Shown here piece after piece: positions 1 through 8,344 of a DNA stretch of 53,980 nt (the first letter of the stretch is position 1; every line of letters begins with the position of its first letter). The notes beneath the pieces were generated by a model. The model was given only the letters and a program-made list of their open reading frames with translations, did not search any database and was not told the DNA's origin. The position numbers were made by a program, and so were the translations under genes. This stretch comes from an uncultured Prevotellaceae bacterium (GTDB lineage: Bacteria > Bacteroidota > Bacteroidia > Bacteroidales > Bacteroidaceae), in the NCBI GenBank assembly GCA_902786665.1, contig CADADN010000020.1:1-53980 (forward strand). Direction: 5' to 3'.

Positions 1-23
1 GGGCGACTATGAACATCTTGACA

Positions 24-145
24 CCCAAGGCGTTGCCTTGGGCTATGTGCTTGCAGGCCTTTCAGGCCGCCCTTCGGATACAAGCGGATAATCATTATTG
101 AATTTTTGGAGCAGCGAGAGCAGAGTCAAGCTTGCTTGAACTCTG
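24..145. repeat. palindromic repeat element downstream of mutS
   Basis: Three hairpins lie in a row. The first has arms CCCAAGGC and GCCTTGGG (24-42), the second GGCCT and AGGCC (56-68), and the third CAGAGTCAAGC and GCTTGAACTCTG (121-145, one unpaired base). No open reading frame explains them. The layout is like the dispersed palindromic intergenic elements found in many bacteria. I cannot show from one window that it is repeated elsewhere in the genome. Confidence 0.45.
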
Positions 146-180
146 CCGAGTCGCGACAAAAATCAGCGAAGATAATATTT

Positions 181-216
181 AATTATGGGTTCACTTTTTC
201 AAGTGAACCCATAATT
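181..216 (-). terminator. mutS terminator hairpin
   Basis: A perfect 16-bp stem (181-196 paired with 201-216) closes a 4-nt loop, starting 9 nt beyond the mutS stop. There is no long T run after it, so it may act as a 3'-end stabiliser rather than a classical intrinsic terminator. The near-symmetric stem could serve both directions. Confidence 0.65.
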
Positions 217-225
217 TATGCTATT

Positions 226-2856
226 CTAAGATGACTTTCCACTCACTATCTTCTTGATTTCAAAGAGTTTGTTGAGTGCTTCCATAGGTGTGAGATGATT
301 GATGTCGATACCCAAAATCTCGTCACGCACCTGGCAAAGCACCGGGTCGTCAAGTTGGAAGAAATTGAGTTGCATACCCTCCCTTGTCCTGCCTATCGAC
401 TGTGCCGAGGGTTTTCCCACAGTGCCCACATTGCTGTTCTCTGATTCCAGTTGCTTCAGGATGACACCGGCTCTTCTTACAATGCTCTTCGGCATGCCGG
501 CAATCTCCGCCACATGGATACCAAAGGAATGCTCTGAACCACCCCTTGTCAGCTTGCGTAGGAAAATCACCTTGTTGTCAATCTCCTTCACACTCACGTT
601 GTAGTTCTTGATGCGCGAGAAGTTCTTCTCCATCTCATTGAGTTCGTGATAGTGTGTGGCGAAGAGCGTCCTCGCTTTCGCCCTGGCATGCTCATGCAGG
701 TATTCCACGATGGCCCAGGCGATGGAAATGCCGTCATAGGTTGATGTGCCACGACCCAGTTCATCAAAAAGCACCAACGACTTGGGAGAGACGTTGTTGA
801 GAATGTTGGCTGCCTCGGTCATCTCCACCATGAAAGTAGATTCACCCACCGAGATGTTGTCAGACGCTCCCACACGGGTGAATATTTTGTCCACCAAGCC
901 TATTTTCGCGCTCTCTGCTGGCACGAAACACCCTATCTGGGCCATTAGTACTATCAAGGCTGTTTGACGCAACAGCGCCGATTTACCAGCCATGTTCGGA
1001 CCTGTGATGATGATGATCTGCTGCCTTTCATTATCGAGATAGATGTCATTGGGCACATATTTCTCACCCAAGGGCAACTGTGTCTCAATCACCGGATGCC
1101 TGCCTTGCTTGATGTCGATGACTTCAGTATTGTCGATGACGGGGCGGATGTAACGTCTCTCTTCCGCCACGCTGGCAAACGACAAGAGACAGTCGATGCG
1201 AGCCAAAAGGTTGGCGTTGATTTGGATGGCGGGAATGTATTCCTGAATGGCCATGACCAATTCATTGAACAATTGTGTCTCCAACGACAGAATCTTGTCC
1301 TCAGCCCCAAGGATTTTCTCCTCATATTCCTTCAATTCCTGAGTGATATACCGCTCCGCCTGCGCCAAGGTCTGTTTTCTCACCCATTCCGCAGGCACCA
1401 TGTCCTTGTAGGTGTTGCGCACCTCCAGATAGTAGCCGAAGACATTGTTGTATCCAATCTTCAACGATGTTATGCCGGTGGCTGCAGCCTCACGTTCCTG
1501 TATTTTCAACAAGTATTCCTTTCCATGGTAGGCGATGTTGCGCAATTCGTCGAGTTGTTCGTTCACACCGCTGCTGATGACGTTCCCCTTGTTCACCTGC
1601 AACGGAGCATCTGCTTGTATTTCCCTTGCTATGCGGTCACGTATGGAATGGCACAGGTTGAGTTGCTCGCCAATCCTTTTCAGCACTGTATTGTCAGCGT
1701 TCATACACGCACTTTTCACCACTTCTATGGCTTGCAACGCCACCTTCAGTTGAATCACCTCCCTGGGTGATACGCGCCCCACGGCAACCTTGGAGATGAT
1801 GCGTTCCAAGTCGCCTATGAGATGCAATTGCTCGTCGACGCATTGGCGGAATGTCGGCTCCCTGTAGAAATAGTCCACTATGTCGAGTCGCTCGTTGATG
1901 GGTTTCTCATCTTTCAAGGGAAACACCAGCCAACGACGAAGCATTCTGCCACCCATGGCGGTGATGGTGCGGTCGATGACATTGAGCAGCGACATACCAT
2001 CGTCCTGCATCGTGTTCAACAGTTCCAACGAACGGATGGTGAATTTGTCAAGCCTCACATATTTGTCCTCTTCTATGCGAGAGATGGAGGTGATATGGCT
2101 GATCTGGGTGTGTTGGGTGAGTTCAAGGTATTGTAGGATGGCACCTGCGGCCACCACTCCGTTGTTCAAATGGTCTACTCCGAAACCCTTGAGGCTTTTG
2201 GTTTGGAAATGCTTGAGAAGCTTGGGCCTGGCTGTTGACTCCGTGAACACCCAGTCATCGAGTTCGAAAACACAGTATTTCGAACCGAAATACCTCTCGA
2301 AATCACCTTTATGAGCACGGTCGTAAAGCACTTCCTTGGGTTGGAAGTTGCCCATCAGTTTCTCCACGTAGTCGTAAGTTCCCTCACCCACAAGGAACTC
2401 ACCGGTGGAGATGTCGAGGAAAGCCACACCACAACCGGTCTTTCCAAAATGAATGGCAGAGAGGAAATTGTTTTCCTTGTAATTAAGCACATTGTCGCCC
2501 ATCGCCACACCGGGGGTCACCAATTCGGTGATACCCCTCTTCACCAATGTCTTGGTGAGTTTGGGATCTTCCAATTGGTCGCAGATGGCCACACGTCGCC
2601 CCGCCCTGATGAGTTTCGGCAGGTAGGTGTCCAAGGCGTGGTGTGGGAAACCAGCCATCTCGGTGGCTGCTGTCTGGCCACCATTGTTACGCTTGGTAAG
2701 CGTGATGCCGAGGATTTTGGAAGCTGCAACGGCATCCTCGCAATATGTTTCATAGAAGTCACCACATCTGAACAGCATCAACGCATCAGGGTGTTTCGCC
2801 TTCAGCGTGAAAAACTGCTGCATCATAGGTGTCAGTCCTTTTTCTTTCTTTGCCAT
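226..2856 (-). CDS. mutS: DNA mismatch repair protein MutS
   Basis: MutS binds base mismatches and small loops in DNA and starts methyl-independent or MutL-dependent repair. The 876-residue product has the mismatch-reading motif CGDFYE near residue 34 (Phe-X-Glu). The C-terminal ABC-type ATPase has Walker A GPNMAGKS near residue 615, the [12 protein letters not shown] Walker B/signature stretch, and ATHYHEL. Length is normal for the family. The frame stays open upstream to 3003, but the start is placed at 2856 because the product then begins [10 protein letters not shown], as MutS proteins usually do, and because a TACCTTTG promoter element lies just upstream. It is a single gene with its own 3' hairpin. 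The DnaA-box cluster lies directly behind its promoter. Confidence 0.97.
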   Translation of the reverse strand: MAKKEKGLTPMMQQFFTLKAKHPDALMLFRCGDFYETYCEDAVAASKILGITLTKRNNGGQTAATEMAGFPHHALDTYLPKLIRAGRRVAICDQLEDPKLTKTLVKRGITELVTPGVAMGDNVLNYKENNFLSAIHFGKTGCGVAFLDISTGEFLVGEGTYDYVEKLMGNFQPKEVLYDRAHKGDFERYFGSKYCVFELDDWVFTESTARPKLLKHFQTKSLKGFGVDHLNNGVVAAGAILQYLELTQHTQISHITSISRIEEDKYVRLDKFTIRSLELLNTMQDDGMSLLNVIDRTITAMGGRMLRRWLVFPLKDEKPINERLDIVDYFYREPTFRQCVDEQLHLIGDLERIISKVAVGRVSPREVIQLKVALQAIEVVKSACMNADNTVLKRIGEQLNLCHSIRDRIAREIQADAPLQVNKGNVISSGVNEQLDELRNIAYHGKEYLLKIQEREAAATGITSLKIGYNNVFGYYLEVRNTYKDMVPAEWVRKQTLAQAERYITQELKEYEEKILGAEDKILSLETQLFNELVMAIQEYIPAIQINANLLARIDCLLSFASVAEERRYIRPVIDNTEVIDIKQGRHPVIETQLPLGEKYVPNDIYLDNERQQIIIITGPNMAGKSALLRQTALIVLMAQIGCFVPAESAKIGLVDKIFTRVGASDNISVGESTFMVEMTEAANILNNVSPKSLVLFDELGRGTSTYDGISIAWAIVEYLHEHARAKARTLFATHYHELNEMEKNFSRIKNYNVSVKEIDNKVIFLRKLTRGGSEHSFGIHVAEIAGMPKSIVRRAGVILKQLESENSNVGTVGKPSAQSIGRTREGMQLNFFQLDDPVLCQVRDEILGIDINHLTPMEALNKLFEIKKIVSGKSS

Positions 2857-2875
2857 AGAATGAGTTGTGTTTTTG

Positions 2876-2883
2876 CAAAGGTA
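2876..2883 (-). promoter_or_regulatory. mutS promoter -7 element
   Basis: On the minus strand this reads TACCTTTG, matching the Bacteroidota -7 consensus TAnnTTTG, 19 nt before the chosen mutS start. No good TTTG -33 element is seen at the usual 19-21 nt. Confidence 0.5.
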
Positions 2884-2969
2884 ATGAAAAAATCTGTTTT
2901 CCCCATCCCATTCATCATTATTTCTTTTTTTTATTCTTTTAAAGGAAAAAAGAAAATGATGATGATATG

Positions 2970-3280
2970 GTGAGGAAAAGTGGATAAATTGTTGATAACA
3001 CACTTATCACACTTTATTATCTGTTGTCAACATTGTTTTGTTGATAATAATCTATTGATTATATGCTTTTTACATATTTATCCACAATTTTGTAGACAAG
3101 TGGATAAGACGTTGTGGATGACTTTCTACTATTTTTGTTGTGGATAAAGTTTTCATAAACGAGTGTTTGTTTACACTTTTATGCACATTTTTCTGCCTTG
3201 ATGCAGGGACTATGGAAAAGTATGTAGTTATTATGAAGTTATTGGTGAGTTATCCACAATCAAGTGTGGATAACTTTACT
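2970..3280. other. DnaA-box cluster, candidate oriC
   Basis: Five exact matches to TTATNCACA lie at 3078-3086, 3139-3147 (reverse), 3179-3187, 3250-3258 and 3265-3273 (reverse). Near matches lie at 2979-2987, 2990-2998, 3039-3047, 3099-3107 and 3113-3121. The DNA from about 2930 to 3080 is very AT-rich, as expected of an unwinding element, and there is no gene between 2857 and 3511. DnaA-box clusters of this density are typical of bacterial replication origins. dnaA itself is not in the window. A DnaA-titrating locus is the main alternative. Confidence 0.6.
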
Positions 3281-3309
3281 TAAATTTCACAAGCTTCGGC
3301 ATCAAGTAT

Positions 3310-3532
3310 ATCCCCTTTAACTCCTCTTTAACTCCCCTTTAACTCCCTAAAAGAGTATACATACGTCCCTTTAATTCCCCTTTAACTCCTCTTTAATTCC
3401 CCTTTACCTCCCTAAAAAAGTGTACATACGTCCCTTTAACTCCTCTTTAACTCCTTTTTAACTCCCCTTTAACTCCCTAAAAGAGTGTACATATGTCCCT
3501 TTAACTCCCCTTCAACTCCTCTTCAACTCCCC
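3310..3532. repeat. nested tandem repeat, 65-bp period built of 11-bp units
   Basis: Units of the form CCTTTAACTCC repeat every 11 bp. They are grouped into a higher-order unit marked by CCCTAAAAGAGT plus TACATACGT, which recurs at 3345, 3410 and 3475, exactly 65 bp apart. The right end runs into the last codons of the acyltransferase gene, whose stop is at 3512. There are no conserved-repeat/unique-spacer features, so this is not a CRISPR array. Confidence 0.85.
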
Positions 3533-4501
3533 TTCTTTGATTTTGGTTATTCCGTATGTGATGACAGTTGCTGTGAGAAAAACGAGGATGAATGTCACGA
3601 TGACCTGCCAGTAATGCCCTGAGTAGGAAAATCCTATTTTGTTGAGTGCGAGGCATACTGCCATGGGTGTAGCTCCACAAATGAAATAGTATATCAAGGA
3701 GTGTTTTCCCGTGAATTGCAAGAGTGCGTTGTCGGGCAGATGACGGCAGACACCCACGATCAACATGGCTCCCGCCAGTCCGTCCACCAAAAGCAAAGTA
3801 AATGAACTGATGTTGATGGGTTCCATGGTCAATGTCATATCTGTGGATGTCACCAGCCATTTTATGCTCACGATGACCAAGGCAAGAATAATGAGTATTT
3901 TTGGTTGTTGCAGGTGAGATAGCAATTTTTTTTTCCTGCACATCATCCCTGCGAAAAGGAACAACAGCATCATCAAGGCGTTTTGCCAGCACCATATGTT
4001 GGTGTCGTGCAGGAAGTCATTGGGAACGAAATGGTAGATGGCGGCGATGAGGAGATAGGGTAGGGTGGAGCAGATGAAAAGCCAAAAAGTGGGATGTTTG
4101 CTTTTTGAGGAGAAATGGATGATGATTGCAAAAAGTATCTCGGCCAACATCAGTGCGGCAAGAAACCAGGAAGCATGTCCTGTGACGACAGACGTCAAAG
4201 TTTCAACCAAAGAGGTGTCTTCTCTCACGAAGGCTTTCGGGAAGGCGATGGCAGTGGTGAAGATGAAATAGGGTAGGGTGATGCCTTTCAGGATGGAGAG
4301 GAGTTTGTGTCGGAGGTCAAAAGTGTTGCTTGAAGGCTTGATGAAGAGATATCCTGAAATGAAGACAAAGGCAAGAAGTGAGTTGTCCACATGACAGGCA
4401 TAAGGGATGATTTCCTCTCCTGTGTAGTATATTTCGGTGTGGAGGAGGAAGATGGACACCATGCAGAGTCCCCTGGCAATGTCGATTTTGGTGTCTCGCA
4501 T
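3512..4501 (-). CDS. acyltransferase family 3 membrane protein
   Basis: This 329-residue multi-spanning membrane protein begins MRDTKIDIARGLCMVSIFLLH, the typical start of OafA/YrhL-type acyltransferases (D-x-x-R-G near the N terminus followed by about ten membrane helices). Family members move acyl groups, often acetyl, onto sugars of surface glycans. The substrate here is unknown. It is the last gene of the leuS operon, starting 2 nt after the stop of the PorZ-like gene. That placement makes a role in surface polysaccharide modification plausible but is not proof. Its final codons lie inside the 11-bp tandem repeat, so its C-terminus may vary between strains. Confidence 0.82.
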   Translation of the reverse strand: MRDTKIDIARGLCMVSIFLLHTEIYYTGEEIIPYACHVDNSLLAFVFISGYLFIKPSSNTFDLRHKLLSILKGITLPYFIFTTAIAFPKAFVREDTSLVETLTSVVTGHASWFLAALMLAEILFAIIIHFSSKSKHPTFWLFICSTLPYLLIAAIYHFVPNDFLHDTNIWCWQNALMMLLFLFAGMMCRKKKLLSHLQQPKILIILALVIVSIKWLVTSTDMTLTMEPINISSFTLLLVDGLAGAMLIVGVCRHLPDNALLQFTGKHSLIYYFICGATPMAVCLALNKIGFSYSGHYWQVIVTFILVFLTATVITYGITKIKEGELKRS

Positions 4502-4503
4502 GG

Positions 4504-6786
4504 TTATCTGACGATGGCTATCTTGCAGACCGTTCCTTTCTTGCCATCGCTGGTGGCTGTCTGTACCATATAGACGCCTGAGGCCACCCTCTTTCCGCTG
4601 TCGTCACAACCATCCCACGTGAAAGTGCCGCCATTGCTTGTGCCTTCGGCCACGAGGGTGCCGTTTGCGGTGACTATCTTCACATCGGCGTTCATCGTCA
4701 GTCCTGTCACGGTGATGAGTCCTGTAAAGTCTGGTTTGACGGGGTTGGGATAGGCATACACCGTGTTTTTGTTCATCGTCGCGCTGGTGGCGGTGGCATC
4801 GCTCATATAGGAGCACAACCCTTTGTCGGTACCGAAGAACACCTCTCCTGTCTCGTCGTTGATGGTGATGGCTTCGATGTTGTCGGAGAGCAACTGACTG
4901 TTTGATGAAAGGAAATGCTGCAGTTGGGTCATGTTGTCGGCACTGATGAGATAGACACCGTTGCCATTGGTGCCAAACCATTTCCTGTTGCCTCCATCCA
5001 CGGCGATGCAGTTGATGTCGGCACCTCCCAGAAGGTAGTCGGCGAAATTGGTGCCGTCATTGCGTGGCACCTTGATTTGTTGCAAGACGCTGTTGGAACC
5101 GTTGTCTATGTCGTTGGCAGGGAGCATCACCGGTCCTACGCTGGTGCCTATCCAGATGTTGCCGTCCTTGTCTTCCGCCACGCACCTCACGCCGGTGGGT
5201 TCCAGTCGGGTGCCATCTTCATTGACAAAGGTGGTGTAATGGTTCATGGCACTGTTGGAAGGGTCGAAGCAATAAAATGAAGGTGTATCCCAATGGTTGT
5301 TGACAAACCACAACAGTCCTCTGCTGTCCAATATCATTCCCCTCATGTTGCCCAAACTGCGGGTGTCTTCCATCAGATTTTTCTTGTGATGGTCTTCCCA
5401 CGTGCCGTCAGTCTTGAGTTCCAGGATGGATTTTTCCAAGGCTTGGCTGTTGAGACACCAAAGGTTGCCTTGCTTGTCAAACTTGATACCTAAGGTGAGA
5501 ACATAATTCTTGCTTTCACTGTCCAAGGCATATCCCAACGGACTGTTGTCGGGGTTGTAGTGCTTGACGAATTTTCCATCCATATATTCGTAGAGTCCAG
5601 TCCTTCCACCCACGAAGACGTGCTTGGGGTCTTTAGGGTCGATGTCAAGACATGTCATATCCTCAAAACGGTTGCCTACGATGTCTTTCAAATCATCTTC
5701 GTAGATGGTCCATTGGTCATTGCTGTAAGTCTGTGTGACGGCCTTTCTGAATAGTTCGGCGGCAGAGTCGAAACCTCCTCCACAGGTGAAGAGTGTGTTG
5801 TCGACATATTTCAATACGCCGAAATAGTTGTATTTGGGTCCATCGGGGTTGATGTCGGTGGTTTGCAAGGCTACTTCATTGTTGTCATCCAAAGCGAAGG
5901 AACAGAGTTTTCCATTGTCTTGGTTGCTCCAGAAGCAGTGGTTCTTGTTGTCGTAAGCAGCGGTTTTGAAAGTGATGTTCTCTTGTTGGATGAAAGTGAT
6001 GTCGTTGATGGAGTTGAGCACCATCACGCCGTGGTCTTGCACGAAGAGCAGTTTGTCACCGGAGATATTGCACGAGTTGAAGGCATATTGCTGGATGAGT
6101 TTCCATTCGTCACCATCTTTGCAATAGATGTTTCCGTTGTTGGCCGCCAGCAATTTGCCACCGAAGTCGAAAAGATGGTCCACTTGGATGTTGCTTTCAT
6201 TCGTCCAATTGCTTTTGTCCAACAGGTTGTCGTTCGTGTTGCCTTTGATGATGCCTTCCTCGCAAGCAGCATAGATGTGGTTGCCGAAGATGATGGCTTC
6301 CTTCACCTTGCGCCCCAGGTTGTAGGTGGCGGTGATTTCAGCTTCGGCGACATTGATTTTCAGGATGCCGAAATTGGTGGCCACGAAGGCGAAGGTGCCG
6401 CTTGTCTTGATGCTGTTGATGGTTTTGTCCACCGTCATCGACTTGTTGTAATAGTCGGAGATGTTCACCACGTTGCCTTTGTCGTCGAGCAAGTCGATGT
6501 TGTGGTTCTCATATACGATGACCAGTCGTTTTGCCGCCTTGCAGTAAGCGATGTGCGAGATGTTGCAATCGCTGAGCGTGTTCATCTTGTCATAGGTTTC
6601 CACGCTGTGGTCGTTGGTGTTGTATGAGAAGAGGCCTTTTGAACTGAGCACATACACCATTTTATCGACAGGCACTATTTCCGTGATGTCGCCATAGGCC
6701 AGGTAACTGGTCCATGAGCCGATGGGTCCGCCTTTTGCAAAGGTGAGCATGGCGATGAACAGTAGTGTTGTGGTCAGTCTCTTCAT
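4504..6786 (-). CDS. porZ: PorZ-like type IX secretion system protein
   Basis: The 760-residue product has a signal peptide (MKRLTTTLLFIAMLTFAKG). It then has two long beta-propeller-like regions with repeated short strands and a motif seen in two-component-regulator propellers (IWIGTSVGPVML near residue 560). It ends in a beta-sandwich tail carrying YPNPV and a glycine-rich end (SGVYMVQT...), as in type IX sorting domains. Length and order match PorZ of Porphyromonas gingivalis (two propellers plus a C-terminal domain), which sits on the cell surface and helps the sortase PorU attach cargo to A-LPS. It follows rdgB by 6 nt in the leuS operon. A generic propeller protein with a sorting tail is the alternative. 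Confidence 0.72.
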   Translation of the reverse strand: MKRLTTTLLFIAMLTFAKGGPIGSWTSYLAYGDITEIVPVDKMVYVLSSKGLFSYNTNDHSVETYDKMNTLSDCNISHIAYCKAAKRLVIVYENHNIDLLDDKGNVVNISDYYNKSMTVDKTINSIKTSGTFAFVATNFGILKINVAEAEITATYNLGRKVKEAIIFGNHIYAACEEGIIKGNTNDNLLDKSNWTNESNIQVDHLFDFGGKLLAANNGNIYCKDGDEWKLIQQYAFNSCNISGDKLLFVQDHGVMVLNSINDITFIQQENITFKTAAYDNKNHCFWSNQDNGKLCSFALDDNNEVALQTTDINPDGPKYNYFGVLKYVDNTLFTCGGGFDSAAELFRKAVTQTYSNDQWTIYEDDLKDIVGNRFEDMTCLDIDPKDPKHVFVGGRTGLYEYMDGKFVKHYNPDNSPLGYALDSESKNYVLTLGIKFDKQGNLWCLNSQALEKSILELKTDGTWEDHHKKNLMEDTRSLGNMRGMILDSRGLLWFVNNHWDTPSFYCFDPSNSAMNHYTTFVNEDGTRLEPTGVRCVAEDKDGNIWIGTSVGPVMLPANDIDNGSNSVLQQIKVPRNDGTNFADYLLGGADINCIAVDGGNRKWFGTNGNGVYLISADNMTQLQHFLSSNSQLLSDNIEAITINDETGEVFFGTDKGLCSYMSDATATSATMNKNTVYAYPNPVKPDFTGLITVTGLTMNADVKIVTANGTLVAEGTSNGGTFTWDGCDDSGKRVASGVYMVQTATSDGKKGTVCKIAIVR

Positions 6787-6792
6787 ATGGGT

Positions 6793-7386
6793 CTATTCCT
6801 TGAGGTATTGTGCGAGTTTTTCCACAGCCTTGGCCCGGTGTGAGATGCGGTTCTTGATGTCCATTCCGAGTTGTGCGAAGGTGGTGTCGTAGCCTTCAGG
6901 TTGGAAGATGGGGTCGTAGCCGAATCCCTCGCTGCCGTGCCGTTCACGGGTGATTTGTCCTTCTACGATGCCTTCGAAGGTTCTCACGTCTTTCGCTTCG
7001 TGGGTGCACTCGTCTATGATGATTAACGCGATGACGGTGCGGAATCTTGCATTGCGATTGTTATTTTCTCCTAATTTGTGCAATAATTTTCGCATATTGG
7101 CCTCGCTGTCGTGTTCTTCGCCTGCATATCTTGCGGAAAACACGCCTGGCTCACCATTCAGTGCGTCCACTTCCAGTCCGGTATCATCAGCGAAACAACT
7201 GATATGATAGTGTTCATAGATGTATAACGCCTTCAGCAAGGCGTTTCCTTCCAAGGTGTCGGAGGTTTCCGGTATGTCGATGTGGCAGTCGATGTCGTTG
7301 AGCGACAGCACTTCGAATTGTGTTCCGAGGATGTCCCTGATTTCACTGAGTTTATGTGGGTTGTTGGTTGCGAATACTATTTTCAT
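6793..7386 (-). CDS. rdgB: XTP/dITP diphosphatase (RdgB/HAM1 family)
   Basis: This 197-residue enzyme hydrolyses non-canonical purine triphosphates (dITP, XTP) to monophosphates, keeping them out of DNA and RNA. It starts [16 protein letters not shown], the family's nucleotide-binding signature. It also has [23 protein letters not shown] and the C-terminal [10 protein letters not shown] and SHRAKA motifs. Length is normal. Its start codon lies 35 nt inside the upstream yitT-like gene, so the two are probably translationally coupled. Confidence 0.96.
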   Translation of the reverse strand: MKIVFATNNPHKLSEIRDILGTQFEVLSLNDIDCHIDIPETSDTLEGNALLKALYIYEHYHISCFADDTGLEVDALNGEPGVFSARYAGEEHDSEANMRKLLHKLGENNNRNARFRTVIALIIIDECTHEAKDVRTFEGIVEGQITRERHGSEGFGYDPIFQPEGYDTTFAQLGMDIKNRISHRAKAVEKLAQYLKE

Positions 7387-8335
7387 TGTCTTTCTTTTTT
7401 ACTTTCACTTTCATTTCGTCGAATCCTTCACCATAGACGCCGATGACGCTGCTCTGGCTGACAAAGGCGTTGGGGTCGATGGTCTTGATGAGTCGGAAAA
7501 TGCTGACGCTCTCACGTTTCCTGGCAAGGATGCAAAGCACCTTCATGTCTTGTCCCGTATACCATCCATGGCCGTCGAGGATGGTGACGCCATGGTTCAT
7601 CTCCGTGCCTATGGCATTGGCGATTTCCTGGTATTTCTTGGAGAAGATGAAGAATTGCACAGACTCCCTTCTGGAGTTCATCACATAGTCGAGCATGACA
7701 TTCTCCACCACAAGGGTGCAGAGGCCGAAGACTATTTTGTACAAAGCCTCTGTGACGGTGTAGTCGCGGGCGAAGATGAACATGGGGAAGCTGGAGCCGA
7801 TGATGACCAGGTCGACAAAGATGAGCACGGTGCCGAGCGACATGTTGTGGTATTTGTTGACGATGGCCGCCACGATGTCTGTTCCTCCCGTACTTCCGTT
7901 GTGGAGGAAGACGATGGCAAGCGAGGTGCCCGTCATGCAGCATCCTATGATGAGCGACATGAAGTTCTCGTCGCCAAGGAGTTTTATCATCGTCCCGTCG
8001 TTGTTGGTCATCACCTCCTGGGCGACGCCGAGCGTGAGCGAGAGGGCGAAGATGGCATAGATGGTCTTCATCATGAATTTCCATCCCAGGATTTTCAACG
8101 CCAATGCCAACAGGATGAAGTTGATGATGAAATAGGTGTAGTTGATGGGTATGCCATGTCCGTCTCCGTTGGTGGCATAGAAGATGATGGCCGAGATACC
8201 TGTCACGCCTCCTGTCACTATTTCGTATGGCAGCAGGAAGCAGGTGTATCCCACCGTGTAGAGCAGGAGACCGAGGGTGATGAAGAAGTAGTCCTCGGCC
8301 TCTCTGAAGAATTTGCTTTTTGTGTTGGTTGGCAT
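7352..8335 (-). CDS. YitT family membrane protein
   Basis: The 327-residue protein has five to six predicted membrane helices in the first two thirds. The family signature TGGVTGIS lies near residue 41 and [10 protein letters not shown] near residue 147. These are followed by a soluble C-terminal DUF2179-type domain (about residues 225-310, with [15 protein letters not shown]). YitT proteins are widespread inner-membrane proteins of unproven transport function. It lies 9 nt after leuS and overlaps rdgB by 35 nt. Confidence 0.9.
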   Translation of the reverse strand: MPTNTKSKFFREAEDYFFITLGLLLYTVGYTCFLLPYEIVTGGVTGISAIIFYATNGDGHGIPINYTYFIINFILLALALKILGWKFMMKTIYAIFALSLTLGVAQEVMTNNDGTMIKLLGDENFMSLIIGCCMTGTSLAIVFLHNGSTGGTDIVAAIVNKYHNMSLGTVLIFVDLVIIGSSFPMFIFARDYTVTEALYKIVFGLCTLVVENVMLDYVMNSRRESVQFFIFSKKYQEIANAIGTEMNHGVTILDGHGWYTGQDMKVLCILARKRESVSIFRLIKTIDPNAFVSQSSVIGVYGEGFDEMKVKVKKKDNENSIRNQQPT

Positions 8336-8344
8336 ATGCCTATT

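Noticed and set aside
1-225. Remnant of a transposase or other gene at the left edge
   Set aside because: No frame of useful length or motif is seen; the palindromes account for the sequence.
2857-3003. N-terminal extension of MutS by 49 residues
   Set aside because: The extra residues are low-complexity and unlike MutS, the chosen start matches the family, and the promoter -7 element falls inside the extension.
3310-3532. CRISPR array
   Set aside because: Units are 11 bp without unique spacers and no cas genes are present.
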